Shown: positions 16,476 through 25,658, counted from the first letter of the stretch. The stretch: 64,000 nucleotides of DNA from Micromonospora sp. KC606 (GCF_004348675.1 NZ_SMKN01000002.1:44623-108622), one strand, 5' to 3'. The notes: generated by a model from the letters alone, not told the origin. Program-made: numbers and translations.

Positions 16476-17515
16476 GCCTCCAACAGAGCCGCCGGGTCCG
16501 CTGGCCCCAAGGTGGCGTACCTCGCGCCCTTGCCATGGGAGCAGTGCCGTCGAAGCGCCCTGTGCGTGTGTTGCTCACCGGAGCAACCGGCTACCTCGGC
16601 CGTTGGGTCGCCGAGGGGTTCGCCGCACTTGGCGACGATGTCACGACCTTCTCCGGGCGACAGCTCGCCGAACCGTCGGTGGAAACGGCCCGAGTTCTGC
16701 GGGAGGCGACGGCCAAGGCCGACGTCGTCTGCCATCTGGCCGCCGCGACGCCGCTCCAGCCCGGCCCGCCGAACGGCGCTGCCTACGCGCAGGGCATCGT
16801 CGACGCGACGCACCTGCTTCTCGACGCGGCCGCCGCAACGAGCCGGTGCCATGTCGTGTTCGCATCAACCGCAATGATCACCGGTCTGAACGGAGCGAGG
16901 ACCAGGTCGGAGTCCGAAAGGGTGGCCTACGCTGAGTCGAAGCTGGTCGCCGAGCAACTCGTCGAGCGCTACAGCGCCCAGGCGAGCCCGGCCATCTCGT
17001 TGAGGTTGAACACACTCAGCGGACCGCGAATCCAGCCCGACCGTGGCGTCGTCGCCGCGGCGCTACGCGCCGCTCACGAAAGCCGGCCCTTTCCCGTGTA
17101 CGGCAGAGGATCATCAGGCCGCGACTATCTGCATGTCCTCGATGCTGCGCGCGCGGTTATCTCCGCTGCACGCCGGCCGACCGCCCGCTACCAGGCCATC
17201 GAGATCGGCAGCGGCCAGCTGGCCACAATCGAAGCCATCGTCGCGGCCGTGGAACGCGTGACCCGGCGCCGCGTGCTGCGCCGGTACCTGCCCGACCGCG
17301 CCGATGTCGACGAGCGACCCGCGTGTGACCTGCGTCCGGCCCGAGAAGCGCTCGGCTGGACGCCGACCCGATCCCAGCTCGCGACGATCGTCAGCGACCA
17401 GTGGGCCGAGCAGCAGGCCCCGGGCACGTTCGCGGCGCGCCTCGTCTGGGACCTTGACGCGTCCGGTCGGCCGCTGACGATCATCCCGCCGCACGGGGAC
17501 CAGGGGTCCGCATGA
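16472..17515 (+). CDS. NAD-dependent epimerase/dehydratase (extended SDR)
   Basis: A 347-residue protein with the extended-SDR Rossmann motif TGATGYLG near residue 35 and the family segments DVVCHLAAATP, FASTAMITG, YAESK (Tyr and Lys of the active site) and PVYGRGSSGRDYLHVLDAARA. The last is typical of nucleotide-sugar epimerases/dehydratases and 4-ketoreductases. The gene starts at GTG 16472, overlapping the previous stop; ATG 16534 is an alternative nearer the Rossmann strand. It could be the 4-ketoreductase for the branched amino sugar, or reduce the polyketide. Its position inside the PKS operon leaves both possible. Confidence 0.85.
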   Translation: MSLQQSRRVRWPQGGVPRALAMGAVPSKRPVRVLLTGATGYLGRWVAEGFAALGDDVTTFSGRQLAEPSVETARVLREATAKADVVCHLAAATPLQPGPPNGAAYAQGIVDATHLLLDAAAATSRCHVVFASTAMITGLNGARTRSESERVAYAESKLVAEQLVERYSAQASPAISLRLNTLSGPRIQPDRGVVAAALRAAHESRPFPVYGRGSSGRDYLHVLDAARAVISAARRPTARYQAIEIGSGQLATIEAIVAAVERVTRRRVLRRYLPDRADVDERPACDLRPAREALGWTPTRSQLATIVSDQWAEQQAPGTFAARLVWDLDASGRPLTIIPPHGDQGSA

Positions 17516-17771
17516 CGCCGCGAGGCAGCGGGCTGCACGCCGCCGTTCCCGGCCCGTGCTCGTTGGCGCCGGCATCACGCCGCTTGGTGCCGCGCTGGAT
17601 TTCGCCTACGAAGCGTGGTCGGTCGCCTACGAAACGGCGCTCGAGGTCATCGCGCCATCCAGGCATTCGTCAGGGCCGCCGCGGCCTGGTCACCTCCGTC
17701 GGCGTGTGCCTGCTTCGCCGCGGCCACGAGTCGCCCGACCAGCCCCGACATTCGCGAGCAGGAGACTGACA
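17512..17771 (+). other. Short stretch with shifting reading frames, possible broken small gene
   Basis: An 85-codon frame starts with ATG overlapping the epimerase stop (ATGA) and ends 2 nt before the next gene, as a coupled gene would. Its middle is Arg-rich and unlike protein. From ~17553 to 17660 another frame reads VLVGAGITPLGAALDFAYEAWSV-like plausible protein, and a third frame looks best after that. This fits a small gene with two frameshifts, or no gene at all. I recognise no family. Confidence 0.3.
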
Positions 17772-19487
17772 ATGACGAACGCGCGCTCCGCCTCGCCAGC
17801 GCCGGACAACACCATGCAGGCATTTGACCTGATCGTCGTTGGCGGTGGCATCGCTGGGCTGTCGGCCGCCTACTACTGGATCACGGACGTCGACCGAGAC
17901 GCACGAATTTTGATCATCGAGCAGAGTGCGCGGATCGGCGGCCCAGCAATCCAGCACGCCTTCGAGGTCGACGGTCGGAGGCTGATCTCGCCGGGCGGCG
18001 CTCAGGACCTCACCTTCCCCTCCGCCTTCGCCCCCGCGGTGAAATCCGCCTTGTCCAAGCTCGGCGTCGACACCGATCGTTTCTACTCCGACTCGGCACC
18101 AGCGCATTACATCGAGCGGGGCGCCGGTGGCCACGGATTCGCCTTCGCGGCGTCGGTTTGGGGGCGAAGCCACCTGGTCGCCGACGACCAGGCGGCCGCC
18201 GCTGACTTCGCCGCTGCACCCATCGCGCGTCGGGCGAGACCAGAGGTGGCTGCTCTGGTCAGCCAACCGACTGACTGGCTCAAGGGCAGGACCGATGACG
18301 AGAAGCTCGCCGAGCTACGAAGCCGGAGCTGTGACCAACTGCTTCGAGACTTCGCCTCGCTCGACGACGACACGCATCGATTCTTGCGATACAGCACGTC
18401 TGCGCAGTCGGGCATGACTTTCGACCAGCACCCTGCCCTCGACGCCGCGCTCGTCGGCTACATGGGCTTGAACGGGCTCGGTATCCGCGCGGCCGGCGAC
18501 CCCTGGGAGGGGTTGACCCAAACCGGCGCAAGGTTCTTTCCGCACATGGACCCGCCAATATTCCGGTTCCCAGACGGCAACGCAACCATCGCTCGGGCGA
18601 TCGCGCACCACCTCATCCCCGACCTGTTCGGCGCCACCACCGTCGACGACCGGCTCACGGCCGTCATGTCCATCGACGCGCTCGACCGGCCAGGTAGCCA
18701 GGTCCAGATCCGCCTCAACTCCAAGGCCACCAACCTTCGACATGACGGATCCGGCAACGTCGTTGTCGATGTCGAGCACCCTGGCGAAGGCACGAACACG
18801 TACCGGGGGCGAGCCGCGATCGTCGCCGCCCCCGCGTTCGCCGCGGCGCGGCTCGTCCCAGAGCTCGAGCGAGACCAGCAGGCGACTGCTGCCTCTCTCG
18901 GCCGGTACCCAATCGTGTCCGCCTCCATCGCCTTTCGGAACTGGCGCGCCTGGCAGTCGCTCGGTATCTCTCGCATCTCCTGGCCCGGCCACCCCACCTG
19001 GCAGATCGCTGGACTGGAGTTCCCAGTCACCATCGGAGCCTCCGCCCCGTCGCAGTCGCCCGACAACCCGACGACTGCGACCGCGCTCGGATCACTCACC
19101 GCGGCGGGCATGACGCCCGCCGCCGGCGCAGCCGCTGGCCGTCGCCGGCTTGCCGCGGCCGCAGCACGCCGCGAGATCGCCTCGGAACTGCGGAACCTCC
19201 TGACTGATGCCCTCGCTCCCGGTGGATTCGATGCCGAACGCGACATCGCCGAAGCCCGGATCGAGATCTGGCCGCACGGCTACGCCCGCTACAGCACCTC
19301 GCGCGATCGCCCAGGCGACGGCGACGCCGCGACCGAGGCACGACGTCAGCTCGCTGCCGGCGTAGGACGGATCGCCATCGCCGGCGTCGACGTCATCGAC
19401 CATCCCTTCCTCGATGGCGCCATGGAGTCCGCCCATCTCGCAGTTTCACATCTCGCGGCCCGCTTCTCCCACCTCGTGGCCCCTTAG
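17772..19487 (+). CDS. FAD-dependent oxidoreductase, spermidine-dehydrogenase-like
   Basis: A 571-residue flavoprotein. The FAD dinucleotide fold VVGGGIAGLSAAYYW is near residue 22. ARILIIEQSARIGGPA and FEVDGRRLISPGGAQDL follow, as in spermidine dehydrogenases and related amine oxidase/desaturase enzymes. The C-terminal FAD element IAIAGVDVIDHPFLDGAMESA closes the fold. I chose ATG 17772 because AGGAGA lies upstream; the frame is open further left, but that part is Arg/Pro-rich. It may oxidise a C-N or C-C bond, for example introduce unsaturation into the polyketide or act on an amine. The substrate is unknown. It lies between the PKS genes and the glycosyltransferase. Confidence 0.82.
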   Translation: MTNARSASPAPDNTMQAFDLIVVGGGIAGLSAAYYWITDVDRDARILIIEQSARIGGPAIQHAFEVDGRRLISPGGAQDLTFPSAFAPAVKSALSKLGVDTDRFYSDSAPAHYIERGAGGHGFAFAASVWGRSHLVADDQAAAADFAAAPIARRARPEVAALVSQPTDWLKGRTDDEKLAELRSRSCDQLLRDFASLDDDTHRFLRYSTSAQSGMTFDQHPALDAALVGYMGLNGLGIRAAGDPWEGLTQTGARFFPHMDPPIFRFPDGNATIARAIAHHLIPDLFGATTVDDRLTAVMSIDALDRPGSQVQIRLNSKATNLRHDGSGNVVVDVEHPGEGTNTYRGRAAIVAAPAFAAARLVPELERDQQATAASLGRYPIVSASIAFRNWRAWQSLGISRISWPGHPTWQIAGLEFPVTIGASAPSQSPDNPTTATALGSLTAAGMTPAAGAAAGRRRLAAAAARREIASELRNLLTDALAPGGFDAERDIAEARIEIWPHGYARYSTSRDRPGDGDAATEARRQLAAGVGRIAIAGVDVIDHPFLDGAMESAHLAVSHLAARFSHLVAP

Positions 19488-19556
19488 GCGGCCGACGAAG
19501 CGGCCAGTAGCTCACTACCGTCCACAACACAACTCATCACGGAGGTCCGACCCGCT

Positions 19557-20753
19557 ATGAAGCTTCTCTTCTGCAGTCTGCCCGCACACGATCACCTGCT
19601 TGAGCTGATCCCCGTCGCCGAAGCCGCCAAGCGCTGCGGCCACGACGTCGCAATTGCCGTGTCGGAGCGCTTCGCCGCAACCGTCGAGGCGCTCGGCATC
19701 GAGCACATCACCGCCGGGCCGGACTGGGTCGGCGCCTTCATCGACGACCTCGACGGCGACGTCCTCCCCGAAGATATGGAGGACTTCACGCAGACCTTCC
19801 TGGCCGAGCTGTTCTGCGGCGACGCTGCGATCGCGATGGGCAACGACGTCGCCAAAGCGATCGAGGACTGGAATCCAGACATCGTGCTGCGCGACACGGG
19901 TGAACTGGGCGGATATCTCGCTGCCGAGCGAGCAGGCCTGCCCCACGTTACCGTCGGGGTCCTCGACTTCAACGGCATGATGCTCGGCAAAGGCGTCGTC
20001 GCCGCGCTCGACCTGCGCCGCCAGGAGTTCGGGCTGCCGTCGGACCCCGACGGTCGACGGCAGTACGCCTACGGCCACATCAACATGCTTGCACCGGACT
20101 TCGCACCGGAAGAGCTTGAGCTGCCCAACGTGTTCACTGTCCGAGTGGACGGAGTCCGCCGCGGCGACGTGCTCCCGGCGTGGGTCGGCGAACTCGTCGA
20201 CGACGAACGCCCGCTCATCTACGCCAGTTTCGGCACCGCCGCGTCGACGATTCCCTCCTACGGGCCGCCACTGGCGAAGGTGATCGCCGGCATGGGCGGC
20301 GTCGACGCCAACGTCATCGTCTCAACCGGCAAGGGCCTCGACTGGCATGGGAAGGAGATCATGGGCGGGGTCCCGGTCCCCGAGAACGTGCGCGTCGTCG
20401 AGTGGGTGCCCCAGGCGTTGCTCATGCGCTCCATCGACATGTTGCTCACGCACGCGGGCCCGGCCACTGCGCGTCAGGCGATCGTCAACGGCGTTCCAGT
20501 CGTCGCGGTTCCGCTCCTCTTCGACGCGTTTGAGATTGCCAACCGCTTCGAGCAACACGGCATGGGCGTGCAGTTGGACTGGACGAGCTTCACCCCTGAA
20601 GATGTCGCGACCGCGGCGACCACCGTCCTCAACGACCCGAAGTACAAGCGGGCGGCGCGCCGGCTGCAAGCCCGGACGCTGACCGTGCCGCCGATCGACG
20701 ACGCCGCGATCAAGTTCCTTGAGCGGATCCACGCCGCAAATCCGCGCCGATGA
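19557..20753 (+). CDS. Glycosyltransferase, GT1 family (antibiotic type)
   Basis: A 398-residue GT-B enzyme. The N-terminal acceptor domain starts MKLLFCSLPAHDHLLELIPVA. The donor domain has LIYASFGT, NVRVVEWVPQALLM and the signature HAGPATARQAIVNGVPVVAVPLLFDAFE that binds the nucleotide sugar. The first half of that signature is HAGPAT rather than the common HGGAGT or HHGG. It would transfer an NDP-activated deoxysugar, plausibly the branched amino sugar made by genes at 22739-30418, to the polyketide. GGAGG precedes ATG 19557. Only one glycosyltransferase gene is present in the window. Confidence 0.93.
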   Translation: MKLLFCSLPAHDHLLELIPVAEAAKRCGHDVAIAVSERFAATVEALGIEHITAGPDWVGAFIDDLDGDVLPEDMEDFTQTFLAELFCGDAAIAMGNDVAKAIEDWNPDIVLRDTGELGGYLAAERAGLPHVTVGVLDFNGMMLGKGVVAALDLRRQEFGLPSDPDGRRQYAYGHINMLAPDFAPEELELPNVFTVRVDGVRRGDVLPAWVGELVDDERPLIYASFGTAASTIPSYGPPLAKVIAGMGGVDANVIVSTGKGLDWHGKEIMGGVPVPENVRVVEWVPQALLMRSIDMLLTHAGPATARQAIVNGVPVVAVPLLFDAFEIANRFEQHGMGVQLDWTSFTPEDVATAATTVLNDPKYKRAARRLQARTLTVPPIDDAAIKFLERIHAANPRR

Positions 20754-21721
20754 TCACCGTCGTCGATCGCCTGCGGTCGCGCCTGGTGGCCCGCATGAGG
20801 CTCACCGACAGAAGGCTCGACCGCAGGATCTCACTGTTCGCCCCGGCAGATGACGCCGACCTGATCACAGCCATCGGCCGCGAGTTCGCTCACGGCTTCA
20901 ACGACTCGCTGCGGACGTTCGACGCGGCAGCAGTCACCGCTGAGCTCGATTCACTGAATGATGCCTACCTCGCGCCCTTCTACGTCGAGGGAGCGGCTAT
21001 GGCGTTCGCCGCGGGCCGAACTGTTTACCCGAGCAAAGCCCGCACGGCGCATCGGGTCCTCCTCACGGATCTGCCGGGCCACAAGTATTTGATCTTCGCT
21101 GGTTGGGGATGGTGGTACGCCGTTCGGCCCTTCGGCGCCCTCGCGATCAGACGAAGTCCCGTCTGGCGACAGGACAGCCTGTTTGCCGCACTCAGCATCG
21201 ACGGGATGGCGTTCGCGACGTGCTTCCTCAAGGCCAGACCACCGCGCTTCGACGTTCCTTGCCCCTTCCCCAACCCGGAGTTCGAGGCGCTGTGGCTGCA
21301 GGGTTACGGCCGAGCGCTCTGGTTCGTCGCCAGCGGCCATCCCGAGGTCTTCCGCGACCAGCACGAACGCCTGGACCCCCAACGAAGACCGGAACTTAGC
21401 GCCGGACTCGGTCTGGCGACCGCGTTCGCGGGGATGCGTCGTCTGCGTACCCTGCCCGAAGCGCCATCGGGCAGCGAGATCGAGCGACGTGCCTTCCTTC
21501 AAGGCCTGGCGTTCGGCTTGACCGCGCGTCGAGAGGCATCACCAGACAGCTTCCGTCGGTGGATCGACCAACTCGATCGGCCCAGCGCCAGCTGGGTCGC
21601 CGCGGCCACCGACCGGTGTTTACAGCCGCCCGAGCGAGCCGCGTCAAGTCCCGACGGTGGCTACGTGGCCTGGCAGCGACAGATCCGGAGCGAACTCCCA
21701 CTCCCCGAGCGACCAGCATGA
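20750..21721 (+). CDS. DUF1702 protein, enediyne-cassette associated
   Basis: A 323-residue protein of the DUF1702 type. The family is recognisable from FAHGFNDSLRT, the central YVEGAAMAFAAG, the aromatic HKYLIFAGWGWWYAVRPF, GRALWFVASGHPEVF and AFLQGLAFGLTAR. DUF1702 proteins recur in enediyne clusters beside UnbV and UnbU; I believe this is the UnbL type. The biochemical function is unknown. The gene is coupled to the glycosyltransferase (ATGA-type overlap) and to the regulator downstream. Its presence strengthens the link between this operon and the enediyne accessory set. Confidence 0.85.
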   Translation: MITVVDRLRSRLVARMRLTDRRLDRRISLFAPADDADLITAIGREFAHGFNDSLRTFDAAAVTAELDSLNDAYLAPFYVEGAAMAFAAGRTVYPSKARTAHRVLLTDLPGHKYLIFAGWGWWYAVRPFGALAIRRSPVWRQDSLFAALSIDGMAFATCFLKARPPRFDVPCPFPNPEFEALWLQGYGRALWFVASGHPEVFRDQHERLDPQRRPELSAGLGLATAFAGMRRLRTLPEAPSGSEIERRAFLQGLAFGLTARREASPDSFRRWIDQLDRPSASWVAAATDRCLQPPERAASSPDGGYVAWQRQIRSELPLPERPA

Positions 21722-22470
21722 CCAAACCAAGACGCGTGTGCGCTATCCGAGACCCCATTCCGGCCTACCGACAAGGAATCGCGCGCGAACTTCACGCCGC
21801 CGGCTACGAAACTGCCGAGCCGGGCGACTGCTCTGCCTGGGTTCAGCGCTTTCGCCACGCAGCTCACCCTGCCGAGTGCCACCTCGCGGTGCTCCTCTCC
21901 ATCCGGAGCGAAGCCGACGCCGAAGCCCTTGCGTCGCTCCGCGCATATGACGACCAGGTCGCGCTCCTCGCGCTGCTCGTAGACCCCACTGTTGACAACT
22001 ATCGCCAGGCGCTCCAGGCCGGCGCCTGGGGGGTTGTTGACTACGCCGCATCCCCCGAGGAGATCGTGGCGGCGCTCGAAGCGACGTGGGCCGGCGTTGT
22101 CCGGCTTCCCAGAGCCATCGCCGTCGACCTTCTCAGCCGACCCGGAAGGACCAACGCGGCCCCTCCGGTGGGTGAGTCCGACGTCATGCGCCTCGCCGCC
22201 CTCGCCAACGGATGGAGCGTCGAACGCCTCGCCAGCCACGAAAACTTCTCGACACGGGCGATGTTCCGGCGCCTGCAGGAGCTGTACCGCACGCTGGGCG
22301 TGTCGAACCGGCATGAGGCCGTCGTCGTCGCCGCTCGATGGGGCCTCCTCGACGGGTCCCTGGACGCCCTGCGACAGCGCGCGGTTGTCAACGGACGTCG
22401 AAGGATGGTCCCCCCGCGACGGCACCCCCCCGAAGACGGTGCTGACCGCGCTCGGCCCGGTGCGGCGTGA
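21718..22470 (+). CDS. Atypical LuxR-type response regulator lacking phospho-Asp
   Basis: A 250-residue protein. The N-terminal part resembles a receiver (VCAIRDPIPAYRQGIARELHAAGYE, then LLALLVDPTVDNYRQALQAGAWGVVDYAASPEEIVAAL). At the phosphorylation strand it reads AVLLSIRSEADAE, with Ser in place of Asp. Residues ~150-210 form a LuxR/NarL helix-turn-helix (LAALANGWSVERLASHENFSTRAMFRRLQELYRTLGVSNRHEA). No kinase gene is near. It probably acts as a cluster-situated regulator controlled by ligand or abundance rather than phosphorylation. The last ~30 residues are Arg/Pro-rich and may be non-conserved. It is the final gene of the operon that begins at 8092. Confidence 0.82.
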   Translation: MTKPRRVCAIRDPIPAYRQGIARELHAAGYETAEPGDCSAWVQRFRHAAHPAECHLAVLLSIRSEADAEALASLRAYDDQVALLALLVDPTVDNYRQALQAGAWGVVDYAASPEEIVAALEATWAGVVRLPRAIAVDLLSRPGRTNAAPPVGESDVMRLAALANGWSVERLASHENFSTRAMFRRLQELYRTLGVSNRHEAVVVAARWGLLDGSLDALRQRAVVNGRRRMVPPRRHPPEDGADRARPGAA

Positions 22471-22738
22471 CAGCCTTCGGATCCGCAACGGCAGATGCGA
22501 GCCGCAGTTGATTCTCCAAAGCATGAACGCCGGCTCAAGGAAGGGACCTCGGCCGCGCAGATGCTGCGGCCGGCAGGTAACGCTGGCCTCGGCCGGCAAC
22601 GCTGGCGGGGCCGCGCGCACGCCCCAAGCGGCCTCCCAGAACTGTCGTTGTGGCCGAAGGGCACCGCGTCTCGCCGGGTGTCACGGGCCGAGCGAATTTA
22701 GTCCGCGCATCGGACAGCAGTTCGTGCGCCCGCAGTAG

Positions 22739-24115
22739 TTACTTTGGCTTCGACAGCGGCTCGCCGACGACCGCGCCGAGCAGGCACACCAGGGCGCTGC
22801 GCGCCTGCATGTTGACCTGGTGACTGTGGACGAGCATTCCGACGACCTCGCTTACGGGGCACCAACGAAAGCCCTCCGGCGCGTCGCGGCCGTCGATCAG
22901 CGCGACAACATGCCGACAGCGGCTATGCAGGAACCGCCCGCCCTCGTCGGAGAGCACCGCGTCGAACAGGACCGCCTCCGCCGGGCTGTCGAGGAGGAGC
23001 GCCAGCAGCTCCGCCTCCGCGACGGATCGTGGTGGGTCGCCGCCCGCGATCTGGATGGTCGGGCCCAACTCGACGTCGTCGACGAGGCCCGGCTCGGGAC
23101 AGGCTTGCATGAGCAGATTGAGCTGACCATCACGGTCTGAAACAGCAAGACCCACCACACCGAGATCAACCGGCCGGATCATCGGCTGACACCAACCGTC
23201 GACCTCGCGTCCCGCCGCTTCGACGCTGACGGCGACAACCTCGAAGCCGGTTCCGTCGTCGCGCTTGAGCGCATCGGTGGTCCGTCGCCAGCCGACCAGG
23301 CCTGGCAAGGCGACGCTGATGGAAACGGACGATCGCCTGGTGCGCTGTGCCGAGAGCCAGCGCGCCAGCGGCCGAAGGTCGCAGGTGGTGGACCCGGCCA
23401 ACGTTCGGGCGAGCGACGGCAGCCGCGCCCCAGCGGTCACGAACTCGTCGGGCAGCGTCCATGGCGCACAAGCGAGAACGGCCCGGGTGTCGGCGTGCAC
23501 AAGGTCATCGTCATGGAGCAACGCCATCAGATCGGCGAGTTCGATCCAGCGAAAGCCCTCGATCGGCTCGAATTGCGGCGTCCGTACGATCATCACGCGA
23601 TTTCGCTTCTTCCAGAAGACACCGCCGTGCTCGGACTGTCGCGAATCGACGATGACGTCGGCTGTCGCGGCATCGAAGAGTTCGAGGTATGGGACAGCGC
23701 GACCTCCGTGCGCACGTTCTTGGTTGCTCCGAGTCGCCTGCACGGTCGGCGACAGCTGAACGCCGTTGATGTTGCCGGGCTCAGCCTTCGCCTGGGCAAG
23801 TGCCGCGTAGCCGCGGCTGGACGGTGTCACCGCAATTCCCAACAGGCCGATCTCCGGCTGGTCGACCATTGGCTGCATCCACGATCGTTGGCCGTCCACC
23901 GTACGTACGCCGTGGCCTCGAATGGCGAAGAACCTGCCGCTCCGATGCGTGAAGGCAGGTTCCCCGGCGCTGGTGTTCCAGCCCGGGACGGCGTCGAGTG
24001 GGAGCCTGGACGGATGCGCGTATCGAGTGCGGCCGAGCGCCTCGCGCCAGTGTCGAATTTCGTCGAGTAGCGTCGGGTCAGCATGCGACTCGATGAGGTG
24101 CGACGGGGCGCGCAC
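22739..24115 (-). CDS. NDP-hexose 2,3-dehydratase
   Basis: About 460 residues with the internal duplication of this family. Each half has a W/F-hydrophobic motif (GRFFAIRGHGVRT..SWMQPMVDQPEIGLLGIAV and FEVVAVSVEAAGREVDGWCQPMIRPVDLGVVGLAV), then a Q-A-K/C-x-E-P-G block and an LGPTIQ-type block (VQLSPTVQATRSN; VELGPTIQIAGGD). Members such as EvaA/TylX-type enzymes remove the C-2 hydroxyl from NDP-4-keto-6-deoxyglucose in 2,6-dideoxysugar pathways. I give GTG 24115 as start; TTG 24127, overlapping the upstream stop, is possible. It is transcribed with the C-methyltransferase upstream. Confidence 0.92.
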   Translation of the reverse strand: MRAPSHLIESHADPTLLDEIRHWREALGRTRYAHPSRLPLDAVPGWNTSAGEPAFTHRSGRFFAIRGHGVRTVDGQRSWMQPMVDQPEIGLLGIAVTPSSRGYAALAQAKAEPGNINGVQLSPTVQATRSNQERAHGGRAVPYLELFDAATADVIVDSRQSEHGGVFWKKRNRVMIVRTPQFEPIEGFRWIELADLMALLHDDDLVHADTRAVLACAPWTLPDEFVTAGARLPSLARTLAGSTTCDLRPLARWLSAQRTRRSSVSISVALPGLVGWRRTTDALKRDDGTGFEVVAVSVEAAGREVDGWCQPMIRPVDLGVVGLAVSDRDGQLNLLMQACPEPGLVDDVELGPTIQIAGGDPPRSVAEAELLALLLDSPAEAVLFDAVLSDEGGRFLHSRCRHVVALIDGRDAPEGFRWCPVSEVVGMLVHSHQVNMQARSALVCLLGAVVGEPLSKPK

Positions 24116-24119
24116 GGTG

Positions 24120-25328
24120 CTAGCCAATCCGCACGTCCGGCACGTAACGGATCCATCGGCCGCCTCGGTCGACGAACTGCCGCTCCTTGGCGATGATTTC
24201 GTCGGCGTGATTCCAGGCGAAGAGCAGGAAAGTGTCCGGATAGTCGGCGAGATCGGTCGGGAACGGCTCGACCGGGATGTGTGAGCCGGGAGTTATGCGG
24301 CCCTGCTTCTCAGGCGTGGTGTCGTAGACGACAGGAAGAAGCTCCGGCCCTATGCCGCAGTAGTTCAGGATCGTCGCGCTCTTCGCGGTCGCGGCGTATC
24401 CGGCGACGCTTCGACCGGATCGGCACTCCTCGACGAGCACATCTCGCAGCCGGGCTCGGCGGTCAGCGACCTCTGCCGCGAACGCTTCGAGTCGAGCCGG
24501 ACTGTGCGTTCCCTCCCGATCTTCTCTGGCGACCAGCGCAGCAACGTCAGGCGACGGAGGTCGGCCATCACGAGCGAGGGTGTACCGCAGCTCTCCGCCA
24601 TGGACCTCAAGGTGCTCGACGTCCACCAGCGCGAAACCGTGCAGCTCCGCGATCCGCGCGACCGCGGTGGCCGAGAACAGGTAGAAATGCTCATCGTAGA
24701 TCTGGTCATACGAGCCGAGGCGAAGGACGTCGCCGAGGTAGGGGTCTTCGAAAACGACGATGCCGTCGTCAGCCAACAGCGTCTCCAGCCCTTCGAAGAC
24801 GCCATGGAGATCCGGGATATGGCACATGGTGTTGGCCGCGTAGACGATGTCGGCCGGGCCGAACTCGTCCCGGGTTTTGGCAGCTGTGGTTGCGTCGAAC
24901 CACTCCGCCCGAGCGTTGACCTTTCGGGAGAGAGCTTCGCCGACCATGTTGGCTGCCGGATCGATGCCAAGGTGTCGAATGCCGCGATTGGCGATCGAGG
25001 CGAGCATGGTGCCGTCGTTGCTGCCGATCTCGACGACGAAGGGGTCTGGCGATTTCAGCCCGGCAACGAGGCGGTCGGCAGTCGCGGCGAAGTGTGACGA
25101 CATCCGCACCGACGATGAAGTGCGGAACGGATACCCATCGTGGAACATCCGCTCGACCGGCCCCGGGTCGGCAAGCTGAACGACTTTGCAACCGCGGCAG
25201 ACCACTGCCTTCAGATGAAGCCAGAACTCGTCTGAGGAATCGTCGGGGTTTCGGAATGCGTCTGACAGCGGTTGCGGGCCGAGGTCCAGGAACTGCGTCA
25301 CCGCGTCGCCACAGGCTCTGCAAGACAT
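24120..25328 (-). CDS. NDP-sugar C-methyltransferase (TylCIII/EvaC type)
   Basis: A 402-residue enzyme with three parts. An N-terminal zinc site (Cys3-x2-Cys6, then a second Cys-x2-Cys at VVCRGCKVV) is followed by a central SAM domain (FVVEIGSNDGTMLASIANRG near residue 94) and a C-terminal Rossmann-like domain (VAGYAATAKSATILNYCGI). This layout is specific to sugar C-3 methyltransferases of the TylCIII/EvaC group, which make branched deoxysugars. It works after 2,3-dehydration, matching the gene that follows. It is the first gene of a minus-strand pair and diverges from 25659. Confidence 0.93.
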   Translation of the reverse strand: MSCRACGDAVTQFLDLGPQPLSDAFRNPDDSSDEFWLHLKAVVCRGCKVVQLADPGPVERMFHDGYPFRTSSSVRMSSHFAATADRLVAGLKSPDPFVVEIGSNDGTMLASIANRGIRHLGIDPAANMVGEALSRKVNARAEWFDATTAAKTRDEFGPADIVYAANTMCHIPDLHGVFEGLETLLADDGIVVFEDPYLGDVLRLGSYDQIYDEHFYLFSATAVARIAELHGFALVDVEHLEVHGGELRYTLARDGRPPSPDVAALVAREDREGTHSPARLEAFAAEVADRRARLRDVLVEECRSGRSVAGYAATAKSATILNYCGIGPELLPVVYDTTPEKQGRITPGSHIPVEPFPTDLADYPDTFLLFAWNHADEIIAKERQFVDRGGRWIRYVPDVRIG

Positions 25329-25658
25329 GTAGCGGATGCTAGGCGCTCATGGCCGTCGCAGCCCGCCGTCTGGCGTGGATTTCACACACAGCGGCGTAGT
25401 CGTGTCGGTGGGCGTCGCAGCTGCGCCACGATTTGTGGCGTAGCCGTCTGATTGCCTGGCGTAACTTGCCGGTGTCCGGCTGCGCGCCGTGCTCTTAGTG
25501 TTGTGGGAGACGGGAGAGCCTCCGGCTGCTCGATCTTTCTGATCGGCAGGCGCCGTCGTCCTTAATTGGACTGATGTCACCAGATCTCCATGATGGTGAC
25601 TCGCAGGAAAGGTCAGGAAACTCGCACGGTCAAGTCGACTCGCAGAAAGGTGAACCAA
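25329..25658. promoter_or_regulatory. Divergent intergenic region with perfect 7-bp inverted repeat
   Basis: About 330 bp between divergent genes. It contains GTCACCA (25576-25582) and TGGTGAC (25594-25600), a perfect inverted repeat spaced 11 bp, about 60 bp before the start of the 25659 gene. This size suits a dimeric regulator or an RNA hairpin in the leader. No coding frame here looks real. Confidence 0.45.

Noticed and set aside
17556..17771. Extended N-terminus of the flavoprotein gene
   Set aside because: The extra 72 codons become Arg/Pro-rich before the ATG at 17772, which has its own AGGAGA.
8092..21721. Calling the block a standard enediyne cluster
   Set aside because: No iterative type I enediyne synthase or intact cassette thioesterase is present; only accessory families occur. 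UnbV-like proteins also exist outside enediyne loci.
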